Below, in pieces: positions 44,858-57,142 of a stretch of 64,000 bases of DNA. The position numbers and the translations under genes were made by a program. Source of the DNA: Harmonia axyridis (taxonomy: Eukaryota > Arthropoda > Insecta > Coleoptera > Coccinellidae); contig NC_059503.1 in assembly GCF_914767665.1 (NCBI RefSeq), positions 11,532,001-11,596,000 of the forward strand, in the 5' to 3' direction. Each line of letters begins with the position of its first letter. Position 1 is the stretch's first letter. The notes under the pieces are model-generated. The model ran no database searches and was not told where the DNA came from. It saw only the letters and a program-made list of their open reading frames with translations.

Positions 44858-45807
44858 ATTGTAATAAAATTATCTCATCTATAATCAATGTCCTAGGGAT
44901 ATTACCATTTATAACATGTTTTTTCAAGGTTCGAATAGAATATATATTTGGTTCTAAGACGAAACTATTGCTTTTAGTTTCGATTACGGTTCAAGACTGA
45001 TTGGCAACTGATTTAAGCACTCGTAAATCAATTCATCAGTTCAATACGCGCTTTTCCGAAGCAATTCACAGTGAGTGCGCCGAGTGAGGCCTTATATATC
45101 GCTCTTCCGAAAATCTCGAACTCTAACAGGTAATCCTTCAAGCCAGCAAATGATCCAATCATAAATTCCAAGGGTTTGAAAGTTCTCACTTCTAAAAAGT
45201 CGGCAACGGCCCTCGCCAAATAAACAACTTGAATGCAACCCAACAACTTCTTTTGTTCATTCCGAGAAAAGGAGTTCCTCTCTGACAGTTTGAATGATTG
45301 TTTGAACGTTTGGGATGAATTATGTTTGTCGGGTGCTGATAGAAAAGGAGGAAATTACCGGTTTTTCCTCTTGGCATGGAGAAGTAGGATTTTCCACGGG
45401 GGCATTAGGGGAAACATCTTATCCACTTGATGCGGTCACTCAACGAGCGTGTGAAGATGGATGGGCACCATTAAATAAGGACTATATTCCGTCCTGGACT
45501 TTCTCCTTTTTTTTTACTTCTTTCTCCTGGTGGAGGTATTCTTTGCGGTGGGACTGAATTGATATGTTTCAGTTTTATATTGGATGTTGATCTTCAGAAC
45601 TGTTTGAAGACATTCAAATGTTAATTATTTCACACTTTTAGTGTAGATTAGTGTAGACAGAATGAAAATTTTTTTGGCGAATCATAAGAATTTTTTTTTC
45701 AGTATATGATATTCAATTTCACAGACGTCTTTATCACCCCTAGCAGTAAGTGTACAATAAAGTACTTCTTATACTCCTGCTACAGAAAATTACGAAAATT
45801 GTACAAC
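44858..45807. other. No gene recognised
   Basis: Overlapping frames at 45192-45557 on both strands lack motifs. Nothing else noted. Confidence 0.5.
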
Positions 45808-45809
45808 TA

Positions 45810-47018
45810 TTAGGCCAATTGAAAATACCCGGTCTGACGCACAGATTGCGGTGCTAGTATCAAATCCATATGATTTTTAGTTAGTTCCAACTTTCAAATG
45901 ATACGTGTCAAAATTTGACAGCAGTCCGAGCATTAGTTTGTGAGATATTGCGTTGCGAGTTTAGCTGATTTTTTTATTTGAGAAAAGATGGTACAAAAAA
46001 TTTCGTGTTCTGATGAAATATTGCTTTTTGAATCGAAGAAATACAGTTGAAGCAAAATCTTGGCTTGATGAGGAGTTTCCGGGGTCTGCACCAGGAAAAT
46101 CAACCATCATTGATTGGTATGCTAAGTTTAAACGTGGTGAAATCAGCACCGAAACGACGAAATAATCAAAAAAGTTCACAAAATGTTTTCAAATGACCGT
46201 AAAGTGAAGTTGATCGAGATAGCAGACATTGTGAAGATATCATCTGAACGTGTACAGCATATGATTCACGAATATTTGTACATGAGAAAGCTGTGTGCAA
46301 AATGGGTGCCGCGCGAACACACAATCGATCAAAAGCAACAACGTGTCAATGATTCTAAGCATTATTTGAAGCTTTTTAAGTGCAATAAACCTGAATTTTA
46401 GCGTCGAAATGTGACAATGGATGAAACATTGCTTCATCATTTCACTCCGGAGTTCAATCGACAGTCAGCTGCACACGATGAACTGAATCCATAGCGAGGA
46501 AAAACACAACAATCAGCTGGCAAGGTATGGCATTAGTATTCTGGGATGCACAAGGTATAATATTCATTGATTTCCTACAAAAAAGACCAGACGATTATTA
46601 TATAGCGTTTTTGGATCGCACAAAGGATGAAATCGTTGAAGAACCGGCCAATTTAAAGAAAAAAAAGGTGCTGTTTCATCAAGACAATGCGCCGTGTCAT
46701 AAATCAATGAAAACAATGGCAAAATTGCACGAATTAGGCTTCGAATTGCTTCTGCATCCACTGTATTCGCCAGATCTGAACCCCAGCGACTTTTTTCTGT
46801 TCTTAGACTTCAAAAGAAAGCTTGCTGGATAGAAATTCAGCGCCAATGAAGAAGTAATCGCTGAAACTGAGGCTTATTTTGAAAGACAAATTGTACTACA
46901 AAAATGATATCGAAAAGTTGTAAGATCGCTATAATTGCTGTATTGCAACAATGTTTAATAATAAAATCGAATTTTGCCACAAATCTGTGGTAGACCAGGG
47001 ACTTCTCAATTGGCATGT
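45810..47018 (+). mobile_element. mariner (DD34D) element, copy 2, near full length
   Basis: The terminal repeats TTAGGCCAATTGAAAATACC (left) and the complement of ACATGCCAATTGAGAAGTCC (right) are both flanked by TA (45808-45809 and 47019-47020). At 1209 bp it is close to the usual mariner length of about 1.3 kb. It keeps the leader (CTGACGCACAGATTGCGG) and the whole coding region, with several stops and small deletions. It is the best guide to the family shared with 15146-16105. Confidence 0.94.
45982..46930 (+). pseudogene. mariner transposase pseudogene (copy 2)
   Basis: Coding begins near 45982 (EKRWYKKFRVLMKYCF, NTVEAKSWLDEEFPG, IIDWYAKFKRGEI). It passes a frameshift near 46160 into 46183-46401 (VKLIEIADIVKISSERVQHM, AKWVPREHTIDQ). 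A TAG replaces a codon at 46399-46401, just before VTMDETLLHHFTPE, which holds the first catalytic Asp. The frame 46527-46832 gives VLFHQDNAPCHKS (Asp53) and YSPDLNPSDFFLF (Asp88), exactly 34 residues apart, so the DD34D signature is intact. A TAG at 46830-46832 ends it before the normal C-terminus. Confidence 0.92.
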
Positions 47019-47020
47019 TA

Positions 47021-48325
47021 TTTGACTATCTATTTAAGCACTCTGCAACGTGAAACTGTGCGATTTACTTTGCTGTAAATAGAAAGCACGATCAACAGCC
47101 AATATACGGTAGCATCTGTAGAGTAAATCGCACGCCAAATAACCAACCTTGAAACCTTGAAAAAAAATAACAAACAGCCTGCGTAGCCGATAACTTTTTG
47201 ACATTTCGTAATTGAATCGCGATTTGCCATCATGGCAAAGCATGTGTGTTCTAAGAAAACAATAGGATGGAAAACCACAAAATGATCAATCCAGTCATCT
47301 TCCAAAGAGCTCCAAAATAGTAACAATATGTCAGACAACTAGCTCTACGAAACCGCTTTGGTATGAGTCAAATCGCTGACCAATGATCTGAAGAAGACCT
47401 GTTATTTTTCGAAAGAAGTGCCATTGAATTTTATGGACTTTTTAGCGTTTTCAGTTTATGTGTTTTTCATGTACGGAAATTGTAGTCATTTTTCAATATT
47501 GTTTACCTTATTACATACCGAAATAAAGGCTTGGGAACGAATATTCTTCGTTAACAACGGTAAAAGAGCGACCGACATAAGCATACTTGGAAAAAAGTAC
47601 AAATACAATTCCGATTCCATCAAAACATAATGCCACCTTTCAGAACGTTCCATATTTTACTCAAAACCCACGGCTCTATCCAATTAAAAACACCATATTT
47701 CAGAATCCTCCCTACTGACACCGAAATCGGCGCTTTTATGTGTTTAAAGTTGATGAATACGAATTTATAAGCAGAAACGGTGATCGATATTTAATATTGG
47801 GGCTGTTTACTCTGCGTGACTCTGTTGAAAGACATCTCGGCCGTCCCACCCTCTCGATCTGGGGCGCTTCGACTCCATAAAACTTGAACACTTCTAACTT
47901 TTCAACATAAAACATTACGGGGTAGTCGATAATTGGATGTGAACTCGAGGAGATGGGTACTGTTGTTTACCTCGTCCCCTCCTCGACGGGCATTAAAAAA
48001 AAATTGGGGGGGTTAAACAGAATTTCACTCCTGCCCCGGCGTTCCGGCAACATCCGGTAACGAGGTCCTGAAATTGAGACAAACGGGGAAGAGGGGAAAT
48101 GAGATATTGGTTAGGTTCTTTTCGAAAAGTTTTTTCTTTCCGGACAGATGAAGATGTTGAGTGGATTATTTGAGATTATGTTATTAGGTTAAGTTTAAGG
48201 TACTCAATTTTTGTGCGAATATGCAAGCATTGCCATCCATGATTAGGGATTCACGGCTTGGCTTGATTTTCAAGTTATTCGGATTGAGCTTGACTTGATT
48301 TCAAATGAAGCTTGAGTCAAGTAAA
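47021..48325. other. No gene recognised
   Basis: Antisense pairs of frames at 47030-47338 and a GC-richer part at 47820-48110, no domains. Confidence 0.5.
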
Positions 48326-49259
48326 GGGTGTTTTTTTAAGAGCTATAGAACTTTAAATTGCAATGAAGCAACGACGGATTATTTGATTGACATTAATTTT
48401 ATTTCCGCAAGATAATTTTGTGGCATTACATTTTAAATATGATTTCTGGCATATGACCGCCACGGCTGGCTCGGATGTAGTCCAATCTGGACGTCCAATT
48501 TTCGATGACTTTTTCCAACATTTGTGGCCGTATATCGGCAATAACACGGCGAATGTTGTCTTCCAAATGGTCAAGGGTTTGTAGCTTATCCGCATAGACC
48601 AATGACTTTACATAGCCCCACAGAAAGTAGTCTAGCGGTGTTAAATCACAAGATCTTGGAGGCCAATTCACAGGTAGAAAACGTGAAATTAGGCGGTCAC
48701 CAAACGTGTCTTTCAATAAATCGATTGTGTCACGAGATGTGTGATATGTTGCACCGTCTTGTTGGAACCATAGCTCCTGGACATCATGGTTGTTCAATTC
48801 AGGAATGAAAGAGTTAGTAATCATGGCTCTATACCGATCACCATTGACTTTAACGTTCTGGCCATCATCGTTTTTGAAGAAGTACGGACCAATGATTCCA
48901 CGAGCCCATAAAGCGCACCAAACAGTCCGTTTTTCTGGATGTAACGGTGTTTCGACATACACTTGAGGATAAGCTTCACATCAAATGCGGCAGTTTTGTT
49001 TGTTGACGTACCCATTCAACCAGAAGTGCGCTTCGATTTTGTCGACGATAAAATGGACGTAGTGCGCGATACGTATTCCGCACAGAACCATTATTTTCGA
49101 AATAAAATTGCACTCTTTGCAAGCTTTGTTCAGGCGTGAGTCTATTCATGATGAATTGCCAAACCAAACTGAGAATAAATCACTTGACAGCTGTTAAATC
49201 GGTCAGCATCTTGAACAGAAATGCCAACTTAAAGTTGTACACCTCGAAAAAAAACACCC
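48326..49259 (-). mobile_element. rosa-like DD41D element, copy C, internally deleted
   Basis: The left end is GGGTGTTTTTTTAAGAGCTA and the right end the complement of GGGTGTTTTTTTTCGAGGTG. Both terminal repeats are therefore present, sharing an ACTTTAA inner block, over 934 bp. TA occurs two to three bases outside each GGGTG, consistent with TA targeting. It is the best preserved of the three copies and has an internal deletion between N-terminal and catalytic coding near 49035. Confidence 0.92.
48426..49167 (-). pseudogene. DD41D transposase pseudogene (copy C)
   Basis: The N-terminal frame (48976-49167) has the DUF4817-like start MNRLTPEQSLQRVQFYFENN and NTYRALRPFYRRQNRS. It is then joined after a deletion to the catalytic region. 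The long frame 48426-48962 (178 codons) reads YVETPLHPEKRTVWCALW, GIIGPYFFKNDDGQ, FQQDGATYHTS (Asp69) and CDLTPLDYFLWGYVK (Asp111, 41 residues after Asp69), and ends RGGHMPEIIFKM, the normal C-terminus. The stretch before it carries stops (DEAHFWLN is altered to IEAHFWLN, so the first catalytic Asp is lost). Confidence 0.9.
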
Positions 49260-50526
49260 ATTAATATCAAGTAGCTTGATATCAAACCAAGCAATAAATA
49301 TTTAAAATAAAGTCAGCTCAAGTATGTAATTTTTCACGAACTTGGTTTTCAAGTCAAGTAGTCGGTTAAAATGTCAAGCTACTTGGCTTGATTAATCCCT
49401 ATCCTGACTATCTTTCATTTTTTAATTGTACCTCCAATTGTATAGAAAACAATTCTATTCTTCGTTTGAAGCTATGTCAGCACAATATAATTCAACCTAA
49501 CTCTTGAAAAAATTGAAACGCTCGTTAAATCATGCAAGAAATGCACCCTTGGAGACCACATGTATACCACAATGAAGTGGCTTTTGAGAATGCAATTGGC
49601 GCATGAATGACGAGCGCTCAACACTTCCGACTTCAAGTTTCTCATTACGCCTAATAGCTTATTCTGCAGGACCTGAATTGAATTATAAAGAGACACCGAA
49701 GTACCTAAAAATTATAAATTTTCATGGCGAATCCTCGTCGTTTCCACACCAAGAATAACAAGGGGATAATTTCCAGCCACGAGCACGAGAGAGCTTTCCC
49801 CAGTTGAACGAAATTGACGTAACTTCTTCTCTCCAGAAAAATTCTCTGTTCGAGGGCTAAGCCCTCCGATAGAACTGTCAACTCGGAACACTCTCGGCTG
49901 CCGATTTCGATGTATTTCAAGTGTCGAAGCGATTTCGGGTCAAAAGTTCCACCCTCGCAAAACCCCACCCCCGCAGTCACCCCCGACTCACAATATATAA
50001 AGTCCTGCGCCCGGGACGTGACCGATCTCTGATCTCGCGGGATTGCCGTAAAGATTTCCCCCGATACATCTATATACTTTTGTTGTAAACTTTTGTAATT
50101 CTTTCTCCAAATCATCCATCATGAGATCTCCCGCACACGTAGTCGATAAGGTACGGGAGGAGACTGGAAAATCGTTCGTTCGCTGAGTGGTGTCGGATCT
50201 GTCGATCTTGGGACTGCAGGGTTCGAATGAATTGGATACTTCTGCGTGTTTCCGGTTTATCATTTCTCTAATTCTGTGTCTAATCCATTCGGTCTGTCAC
50301 ATCTTGCAGAACAAAATCGTGCGAGAATATCGCATATTCGAACATTTTATATTATTCGAACATTATATTTTATTATTATATGTTGGTACTCGGAACTCTC
50401 TTGCCACGGATTTATCTGTCGAATTTGTTAGACCAGCCCAAATTTTTCAATTCGAAAATCACCAAATGATATTCATGAGAATATTTCATTAATTTCAATG
50501 AAAATTCAGTGAATTAAAAAAAAAAT
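49260..50526. other. Unannotated; GC-rich island 49720-50200
   Basis: A TATATAAAG box lies at 49994 inside the island, and overlapping minus frames (49705-50115, 136 codons; 49988-50263, 91 codons) run through it. The frames have no recognisable domain. A promoter-like region is possible. Confidence 0.35.
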
Positions 50527-50643
50527 TGTATAATACTACAGAACACTCGTTCATTGAAGAAACTCGACAACTCGTGGCTCGTTTTTGAATTTTGAACTCG
50601 TGAAAGAAGATCAATGCCTTCTGCACTTGTAGGTATTATAAAT
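50527..50643. repeat. Short MITE-like element, ~117 bp
   Basis: The ends are imperfect inverted repeats: TATAATAC-TACAGAACACTC on the left against TATAATACCTACAAGTGCAG read from the right, both continuing to CATTGA. The inner part matches the reverse complement of 480-570. No coding. Confidence 0.5.
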
Positions 50644-51123
50644 AACAATTCTAATGGCGTAATGAGTGGTGGATTCGTTTCGAAAAAAATTTAGAAAGCA
50701 TGGAAGTAGGAGCTTTTGACCGATCGCTCACTCTTGGAGGTCACATAACTGTATATAAATAAAAGAGTTTTCCAATAAGAGGTTTTGTTCCAAATAACCC
50801 TCTATTGGGCCGCTGTTGTTGTCGTCTTTTGACATTTGACAAGTGAAACTGAGTCATCACTCAAAAACTAAAGCAATTTTGGGTCGTCGTGAACCACCTT
50901 CTCGGCTGGCAAAATTTGAGATGTTGGGACACGTTAGGGATGTGAAGGATCGAAACCGTGTGCTCGTACACAAGCGAAAATATCGCTGCTGAAGCCCGTA
51001 ATTTTGAGGGAAACCCAGGTTTGTCGATTCTTCGTCGATCTTGAGAATTAGGCATTCCACCAATATTACATCGTATTTTATGTTGATACTCAGGTGCAGA
51101 AATCCTCGAATTTTTTTGCTACC
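50644..51123. other. No gene recognised
   Basis: Two minus-strand frames of 64-68 codons overlap at 50857-51063 in different phases, no domain. Confidence 0.5.
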
Positions 51124-51610
51124 TACACTTTATGTCCGCCGTTTTGCAAAAGATCGCTGTAGCGGTAAGTGGTAGTCGAAATAAATAGATCGTAGATGCC
51201 ATACAATAATCTTAGTTATTTTTAAACATAACGCCCTCGAATATTTCTGTCTGCATCATAAATTCATTCTCGATTAAACATGTCAGCTTACGAGCCAAAG
51301 TCTCGTCATTTGCGGGAGGTTTTATTTTCTGCTTAGATATAAAGAAATCTGTGGCAGAGGCTCATTGAATGCTCTCAAATACCTATAGTGAGGTCACTAT
51401 TAGTGAAACAACGTGCCGAGACTCGTGTCAAACGCAACAAGAATTGGCGAGATCATTGGGAGTAACGTAAAAAGCCATTTCAAAACGCCTGAAAGTCATG
51501 GGAATGATTCAGTGGCCAGCGTTGGATTTTACTGTGAATCATAATTGTTTAACCAGTTTTTTGCAATATTGTCTCGGATTTCGGAAAATGGCGAAAGCAA
51601 AGTTGTCGCC
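51124..51610 (+). mobile_element. Mos1-like mariner deletion derivative (copy 4)
   Basis: It retains a worn left end (TCCGCCGTTTTGCA), the leader with AATAAATAGATCGTAGATG, two short coding blocks and the right terminal repeat GCGAAAGCAAAGTTG. Two internal deletions are visible: one joins ACGTGCCGAG to ACTCGTGTCAAACG, the other joins GGGAATGATTCA to GTGGCCAGCG. At about 487 bp with both ends, it is a MITE-like derivative unable to encode transposase. Confidence 0.82.
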
Positions 51611-53204
51611 TATGTACTTAGCAACGTATTTTCTCGGAAAAATTATATGCCTTTATGATATTACTTTCGACCATTTCCTTCGTCTTATTTTCCACCCATC
51701 GAAATGCTCGATTTTGATTTACAAATAGTATCTAGATAAAAAAACTGTATGACATGACCTATCAGCATTTTTTTTGAGTTTACCCGCGGCAAAACTTAAC
51801 AGCTGTTGTCACCGAAAAATTACAATACTTTTGATTGCACGTAATTATGATCTCATGAAATAGTCTCATCAAATACCAATCAGGTAACTTGTTTTTTTGA
51901 AATTTATTTTGAAAAATGTTATGCCTTCATATTATTAGGACTTACGGAAATCGGAATTCAATATATATTGTTGAACATTTTGAATTTATTCGTTGATCAT
52001 CAAATCCTACAACTGAACTCCTTACCCAAGTGGAGAAACTCAGTCGAAAAAATTATTCCTCGGAACCTTAATGCTCTGTCATGATGAAACCATCAAATCT
52101 TCATTCCCTATTCTATTAGTATTATCCTGTCTGAAAGCTTCCGCTGAATTTATTCAGAGTGACGTCGCCCTAGCAGCGCTGCTGTGCAGGGATAATTGTC
52201 CCGCCACAGAAGAAGCCAACAAATTACAAAATATCAAGGGAGAAATGGAAACGACAAAAGAATGGCGAAAAATTCTCTCCTCCCAGGAGAGATGATTTGT
52301 CATTTCCAGTTTTCGTACATTCAAATGCACACACCTGAGACCAGACACCGTAGCTGCGCGCGGTCTGTTATTTCAGTGCATCCGAGGACTAATCTCCGAT
52401 TCCTGCTGGTTTATCTTTTGCAGGAGAGGAGCGCGATTGAACACTATAACTTGTTCAGGATTTTCTCTGGTTATATCGAAGGGTGTTTTTTGTGGATTCA
52501 CAGCGTACTGCACTGGGTGAGAAGTGACGGAAGGGTTTTTTTTCAAATGCGTGGGTGAACATATCGAGCTGAAATATTCTTGATATTTGACACTCATGAT
52601 AATAAATCATCATTTACTGCCATTATTTGTTCATCGAAAACCAAATCAATCACACCAATCTAGGGATTTCTTTTTGGGTATGAATGGTGAATTGCTCAAT
52701 GTTGTTCGTAATGAAGCTCATCATTTATTATCGTTAGTTTTAAGATACTGAAACAATCCTCAAAAACTTCAACTTTAACTTTTGTGCTGTCATTCCACAG
52801 TTAACTACTCTATTCAATCTGGCAGTTGAGCATAAATTATATCAATAATAAGAAATAGTACGTACCTAAATTGTAGTCTTGCAACATATAATTGTATGGT
52901 CTCTGATCAACCTACATAAAGAATGACCTAACAACAGGCTACTGTCTACATGTTTTGTAAATACCAAAATAGTCCAAATTGAGTTCTTCGAAAAATAACT
53001 GGTTTTTTCTATGAAATTATTTCAGAAAATGTTCCTTGGGGGACCATAAACTCAAGAAGATGACTCTCACCATTTATATTTAAATATCAGAAGTGAAATT
53101 TGGCACATCAATATTTCAGGTTTCAGTGTTTTCGATTATGTTGACTGACACTGTATTATTTTTTTACATTTCTTATGTCATTGCTGTTCAGTAAGTTATG
53201 CCAT
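51611..53204. other. No gene recognised; GC-richer at 52070-52560
   Basis: The ATG frame 52071-52295 (74 codons) has a hydrophobic N-terminal stretch (FPILLVLSCLKASA), as a signal peptide might, but no other support. The antisense frame 52154-52348 is equally open. Confidence 0.4.
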
Positions 53205-53315
53205 TCAAGCATGGAAAGATGCACGCTTCAACAACGTTTGGAATTTGTTAAACTGTTTTATTTGAACCACTGCTTATTTGTGAATACTGAGATATTTGAG
53301 AAGAACTCATTAACG
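53205..53315 (+). mobile_element. DUF4817-type transposase N-terminus fragment
   Basis: From ATG 53211 the frame reads MERCTLQQRLEFVKLFYLNH and VNTEIF. It resembles the N-terminus of the DD41D-type transposases (compare MNRLTPEQ...VQFYFENN in copy C). After about 30 codons the similarity is lost. No catalytic part lies nearby. Confidence 0.5.
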
Positions 53316-54010
53316 ACACTATTCAGATACAAGAATACCACTTTCAACTACAATATGAAGATTAATAATTCGATTAACTTGATAATGTCGTCCATTATTG
53401 TTCTTTAATTTCTCCTAGATTTCACAAATGATAAGTGATTTCGATAAAAAATGTAACAATTTTTAAAAGTTGTTGAAGTATGTACATATGTACATACTTA
53501 TTTCCATGAACAAATGGAATAAACTACTGAACACAAGGGGTATAAGAAATGTCAAAAAATTAATAATACACAGTGTTACCTTTATAACCATTTTGAATCG
53601 TACAATTCCTATTGGGAAATCCTTTAGTCCCAATCTTATATATTAAGATATTTGAACACTCTGTACGTAATTATGTTCAATTCAATCGAAAGTTCTCTAT
53701 AACCCCATTATTTACCCAACGAATCTCTTCTGTTTACAATGTTGCAGTGTGGCTCCCTGGAGTGCTCAAATAATTGAGATAAATAAATAGCCGGAAAGTA
53801 TTTCTCCTGGCTGAAATTAAAGTAAAACGTGTCTCAAACCAACCTTAGCCGAAGACCGATGTCCGGAAGACCACACGTCCCATGGCGATCTAGCCGGACG
53901 TGATGGCAGTGGCACTCTTCTCCAATCTTTTATCCTTCAGACTTTCCGTCGATTCATCTGTTTCAGCACGTCGATTATTTTGTAGGACCTGTTTTCGATG
54001 GATATATGTA
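53316..54010. other. No gene recognised apart from the palindrome
   Basis: AT-rich, with a GC-richer part at 53830-53960. No frame with a domain. Confidence 0.5.
53476..53499. repeat. Perfect 24-bp palindrome
   Basis: AAGTATGTACAT is followed directly by its reverse complement. Role unknown; could be chance in AT-rich DNA. Confidence 0.8.
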
Positions 54011-54908
54011 GGCGTACAAGTTTGCTTCCGCCATTTTTTTCCGAAATTCGAGGCTTTATTGTGAAAAACTGGTTCTACATTTATGATTCAAAGTATTGTA
54101 CATTGCTGGCCACTAGTTTTTTCCATCTCTCGGACAGCGTACGAATCCCACGATGAAAAAACTAGTCATCTTTTAAAGCGATCCACGATTCGATCCAATT
54201 TTTTACCTCTCCATGAGGCTGGAAGTGCTGGTCAGCCAGGCCGTGTGCCATTAATCGAGTCTGAGGAAGCAAAGTCTGGAGAATACAGCGGGTGAGGTAA
54301 GACTTTCCATTTCAACGAATCCAAGTATGTCTCGATCACTTTCACAACATGGGGTCGACCATTTTTATGCTGTAAAATCACTTAAACATGTCTTTTGTTT
54401 TGTTGCAGCCATTTGTCTTTCAATACTCGGCTCGAACTATTAATTGGGTTCGATAACGATCGCCTGTGATTGTTTCACTCAGTTTTAACTTCCCTAATAC
54501 TAAGCATGAACTTGAAACCTCGAATATTCAGTTTGGCCGTCGATGTAGAACATTGGCCTGGATATCTCCATAATTTTCGTCTCCAGTCACAATGCGATGC
54601 AGAAATCCATCCAGTCTTTGCCTTGCACGCAGCTGTTTACAAGCAAACAAACGCCGTTCAACATCTCTCTGCTTCAACTCGTATGGCACCCAATTTTCTT
54701 GTTTCTAAATAATTCCCAAGACTTTCAGGCATTTTGAAATGGCTTGTTGCATCACTCCCAATGATCTTGCCAATTCTTGTTGCCTTTAGCACGAGTCTTG
54801 ATTAAGTAATGCCTCCAAATTTGCATCTTCAAAAACCTTCTCTCTTCCACCGCCATGCTGGTTTTCAACGTCAAAATCACCGTTCTTGAAGCGTAAAAGT
54901 CACTCTCT
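54011..54908 (-). mobile_element. Mos1/mauritiana-like mariner, 5'-truncated (copy 5)
   Basis: The left border GGCGTACAAGTTTGCTTCCG is preceded by TA. Compared with copy 2 (34025-35032) it shows the same order of blocks (terminal repeat, C-terminal coding, central coding, helix-turn-helix). There are many substitutions and small deletions, for example loss of the segment between the GTCGATGTAG and TTTTCGTCTCCAGTC blocks near 54545-54590. The 5' end stops at about 54908, before the leader. Confidence 0.85.
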
Positions 54909-56083
54909 ATCTATCTAGGAAAATGGGTTGTAAAAAAACTTCAACTCCGGGATCTTTCATACAACTTTATTTTAAATGTTAATGAGAATTCTACATACAA
55001 TACACCTAAGAATATACATGTAAACATCTTTAATACATAACACATAAACATACATATAACAGGGTCTCTATAAATAATTGTAACATTGCATTTGCCTTTG
55101 AATTATTATTATTTTTCAAGCATCTTATGGGCAGAAAACGACGAGGACATCCTAGTCTCTTTTGAAGTAATTAAAAACATGGAAAGTTTCAGGAGAAACT
55201 GTTTTTATAACTAGCAGATACCTTTTATTCTTCCACATTTTCTTCTGAAGTTATTTTTATAACAACTGAGTCCTAAATGGCTGAAATCAGAAGTTTTCCT
55301 CAAATCATGTGTGCAAAATGCAAAATTCATGTTAAAATCATCATCTTTGATATAAAGTAAAAAACGCTTCAATCTCTGTAGTAATAAAAACAATATTAAC
55401 TTCATCAGTTTGCTCAAATGATTATCAGACATGACTTCATTCGAATCAACATTGATTACTCGAATTCATTATCAACTTTTCCCTTCTCAGAACTTCCACG
55501 AAAAGTTCAAAATCATGCTAAAATATTCAACATGAACTGTAGGAAAAACTTCTTTCCTTGGGAAGATATTCTCCCGTTCTGCTTTTTTTTTTGGACCCAG
55601 ACCCTACCTCAGATATATCCAGACTAGATGAAATGGAGAATATCCATTGACGTTAGGGGACGTCCCATATGAATACATTGTTGGAGGAGACTAAAATTTC
55701 GTAGATGTCATTTCGAGTTATTTCAATCGAATGGATACGGTTACATTGAATATGGAGAAAAAAAATTCGGTTGGGTTCTGTCAGTTTTGGTTGAGTTTGT
55801 GTCCTCATATTTTCAGTGAACTGATTTCGTCCGCAGTGGTAAAATTCGTTGAAGCTAAACTTTGTCATTTCTAATTCCGAGAGCTTGTGAATATTTGAAA
55901 AGGAGATAAGCTTAGTTCTGTATTTGCGTGATAAGCTTTTTGAACCTTGAGCAAAATTAAGAATAAAATGAAAACACTATTAGTTTTACACTAGGATTTA
56001 TTATTTCCTCATTCGATGAAATATGAAATAACCATCCATTACTTTTTTTAGAATATATTCGTTTTGCCAAATGAAACTGAATA
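54909..56083. other. AT-rich stretch, no gene recognised
   Basis: Frames at 55211-55432 (minus), 55418-55627 (plus) and 55653-55868 (minus) lack motifs. Confidence 0.5.
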
Positions 56084-57142
56084 GGCGTACAACATTGCTT
56101 CCCCCATTTTTTCCGAAATTCGACGTTTTACTGTGAAAACTTGGTTAAACATTTATAATTCAAAGTATTCTCCATCACTGGCCACTACTTTTTCCTATCT
56201 CCCAAGCAGCGTACGATTCCTGCGTTGAGAAAACTGGTCATTTTTCGAAGCGATCCACGAATCGATCCAATTTTTTACTTCTTCATAAGACCGGAAGTGC
56301 TGGTCAGCCAGGCCGGGTGCCATTGATCGAAATAAATAGTCCGAGGGAGCAACATCTGGAGAATACGGCGGGTGGAGTAGGACTCCATTTCAATATTTCC
56401 AAGTATGTCTTGACCTCTTTCGCAACATTGGGTCTAGCATTGTCATGCTGTAAAATCAGTTTACCATGAATATTAAGATTGGTCGTCGAGGTGGAAGCAT
56501 GGCCGGGATATCCCCATGATTTTCTGCGCTTAGGATTTGCGTAATGAACCCATTTTCGTCTCCAGTCACAATTCGATGCAAAAATCCCTTCCTACTTACC
56601 CTTGCAAGCAGCTATTCACAAGCAAATAAACGCCGTTCAACATATCTCGGTTTCAACTTGTACAGGCGCTTTGAAATGGCTTGTTGCATCACTCCTAATG
56701 ATCCTGTCATTTCTTGTGGCGTTTGACACGAGTATTGATCAAGTTATGCCTCCTAATCTGCATTTCTCTCTTTCACCACCATGGTGGTCTTCGGCGTCAA
56801 AATCACTGTTCTTGAAGCGTTGGAACCACTCTCGGCACGTTTTTTCACTGAAAACGGCCTCACCATAGGTACTTGAGAGCATTCAATGAGCCTCAGCCGT
56901 AGATTTCTTTATATCAACGCAGAAAATCAAAAGCTTCCACAAATGACGAGAATTTGGCTTGTAAGCTGACTGGTTTAATCGTGAATAACATTATGAGGCA
57001 GACACAAATCGACTAATATTTCGATGGGGTTATGTTAACAAATACCTGAGCTTATTGCATGACATCTACGATCTATTTATTTAGACTATCATTTACCGCT
57101 ACAGCCATCTATTGCAAAACTGCGGAAGCAAAATGGTACACC
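56084..57142 (-). mobile_element. Mos1/mauritiana-like mariner with both ends (copy 6)
   Basis: The left end GGCGTACAACATTGCTTCCC and the right end, the complement of GGTGTACCATTTTGCTTCCG, are both flanked by TA (56082-56083 and 57143-57144). It is 1059 bp long, against about 1.3 kb expected. A deletion of some 130 bp lies near 56467, where TTTACCATG joins AATATTAAG. The coding on the minus strand is full of stops; no frame exceeds 60 codons. It is the only copy of this family in the window with two clear terminal repeats and most of the gene between them. Confidence 0.9.

Noticed and set aside
49472..49696. Minus frame with QVLQNKLLGVM, reminiscent of a jockey-type RT
   Set aside because: Only about ten residues fit; the remainder does not follow the family.
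49705..50263. Minus frames of 136 and 91 codons
   Set aside because: They overlap in different phases within a GC-rich island and show no recognisable domain.
52071..52295. 74-codon frame with a signal-peptide-like start
   Set aside because: The antisense strand is equally open and nothing else supports a secreted protein.
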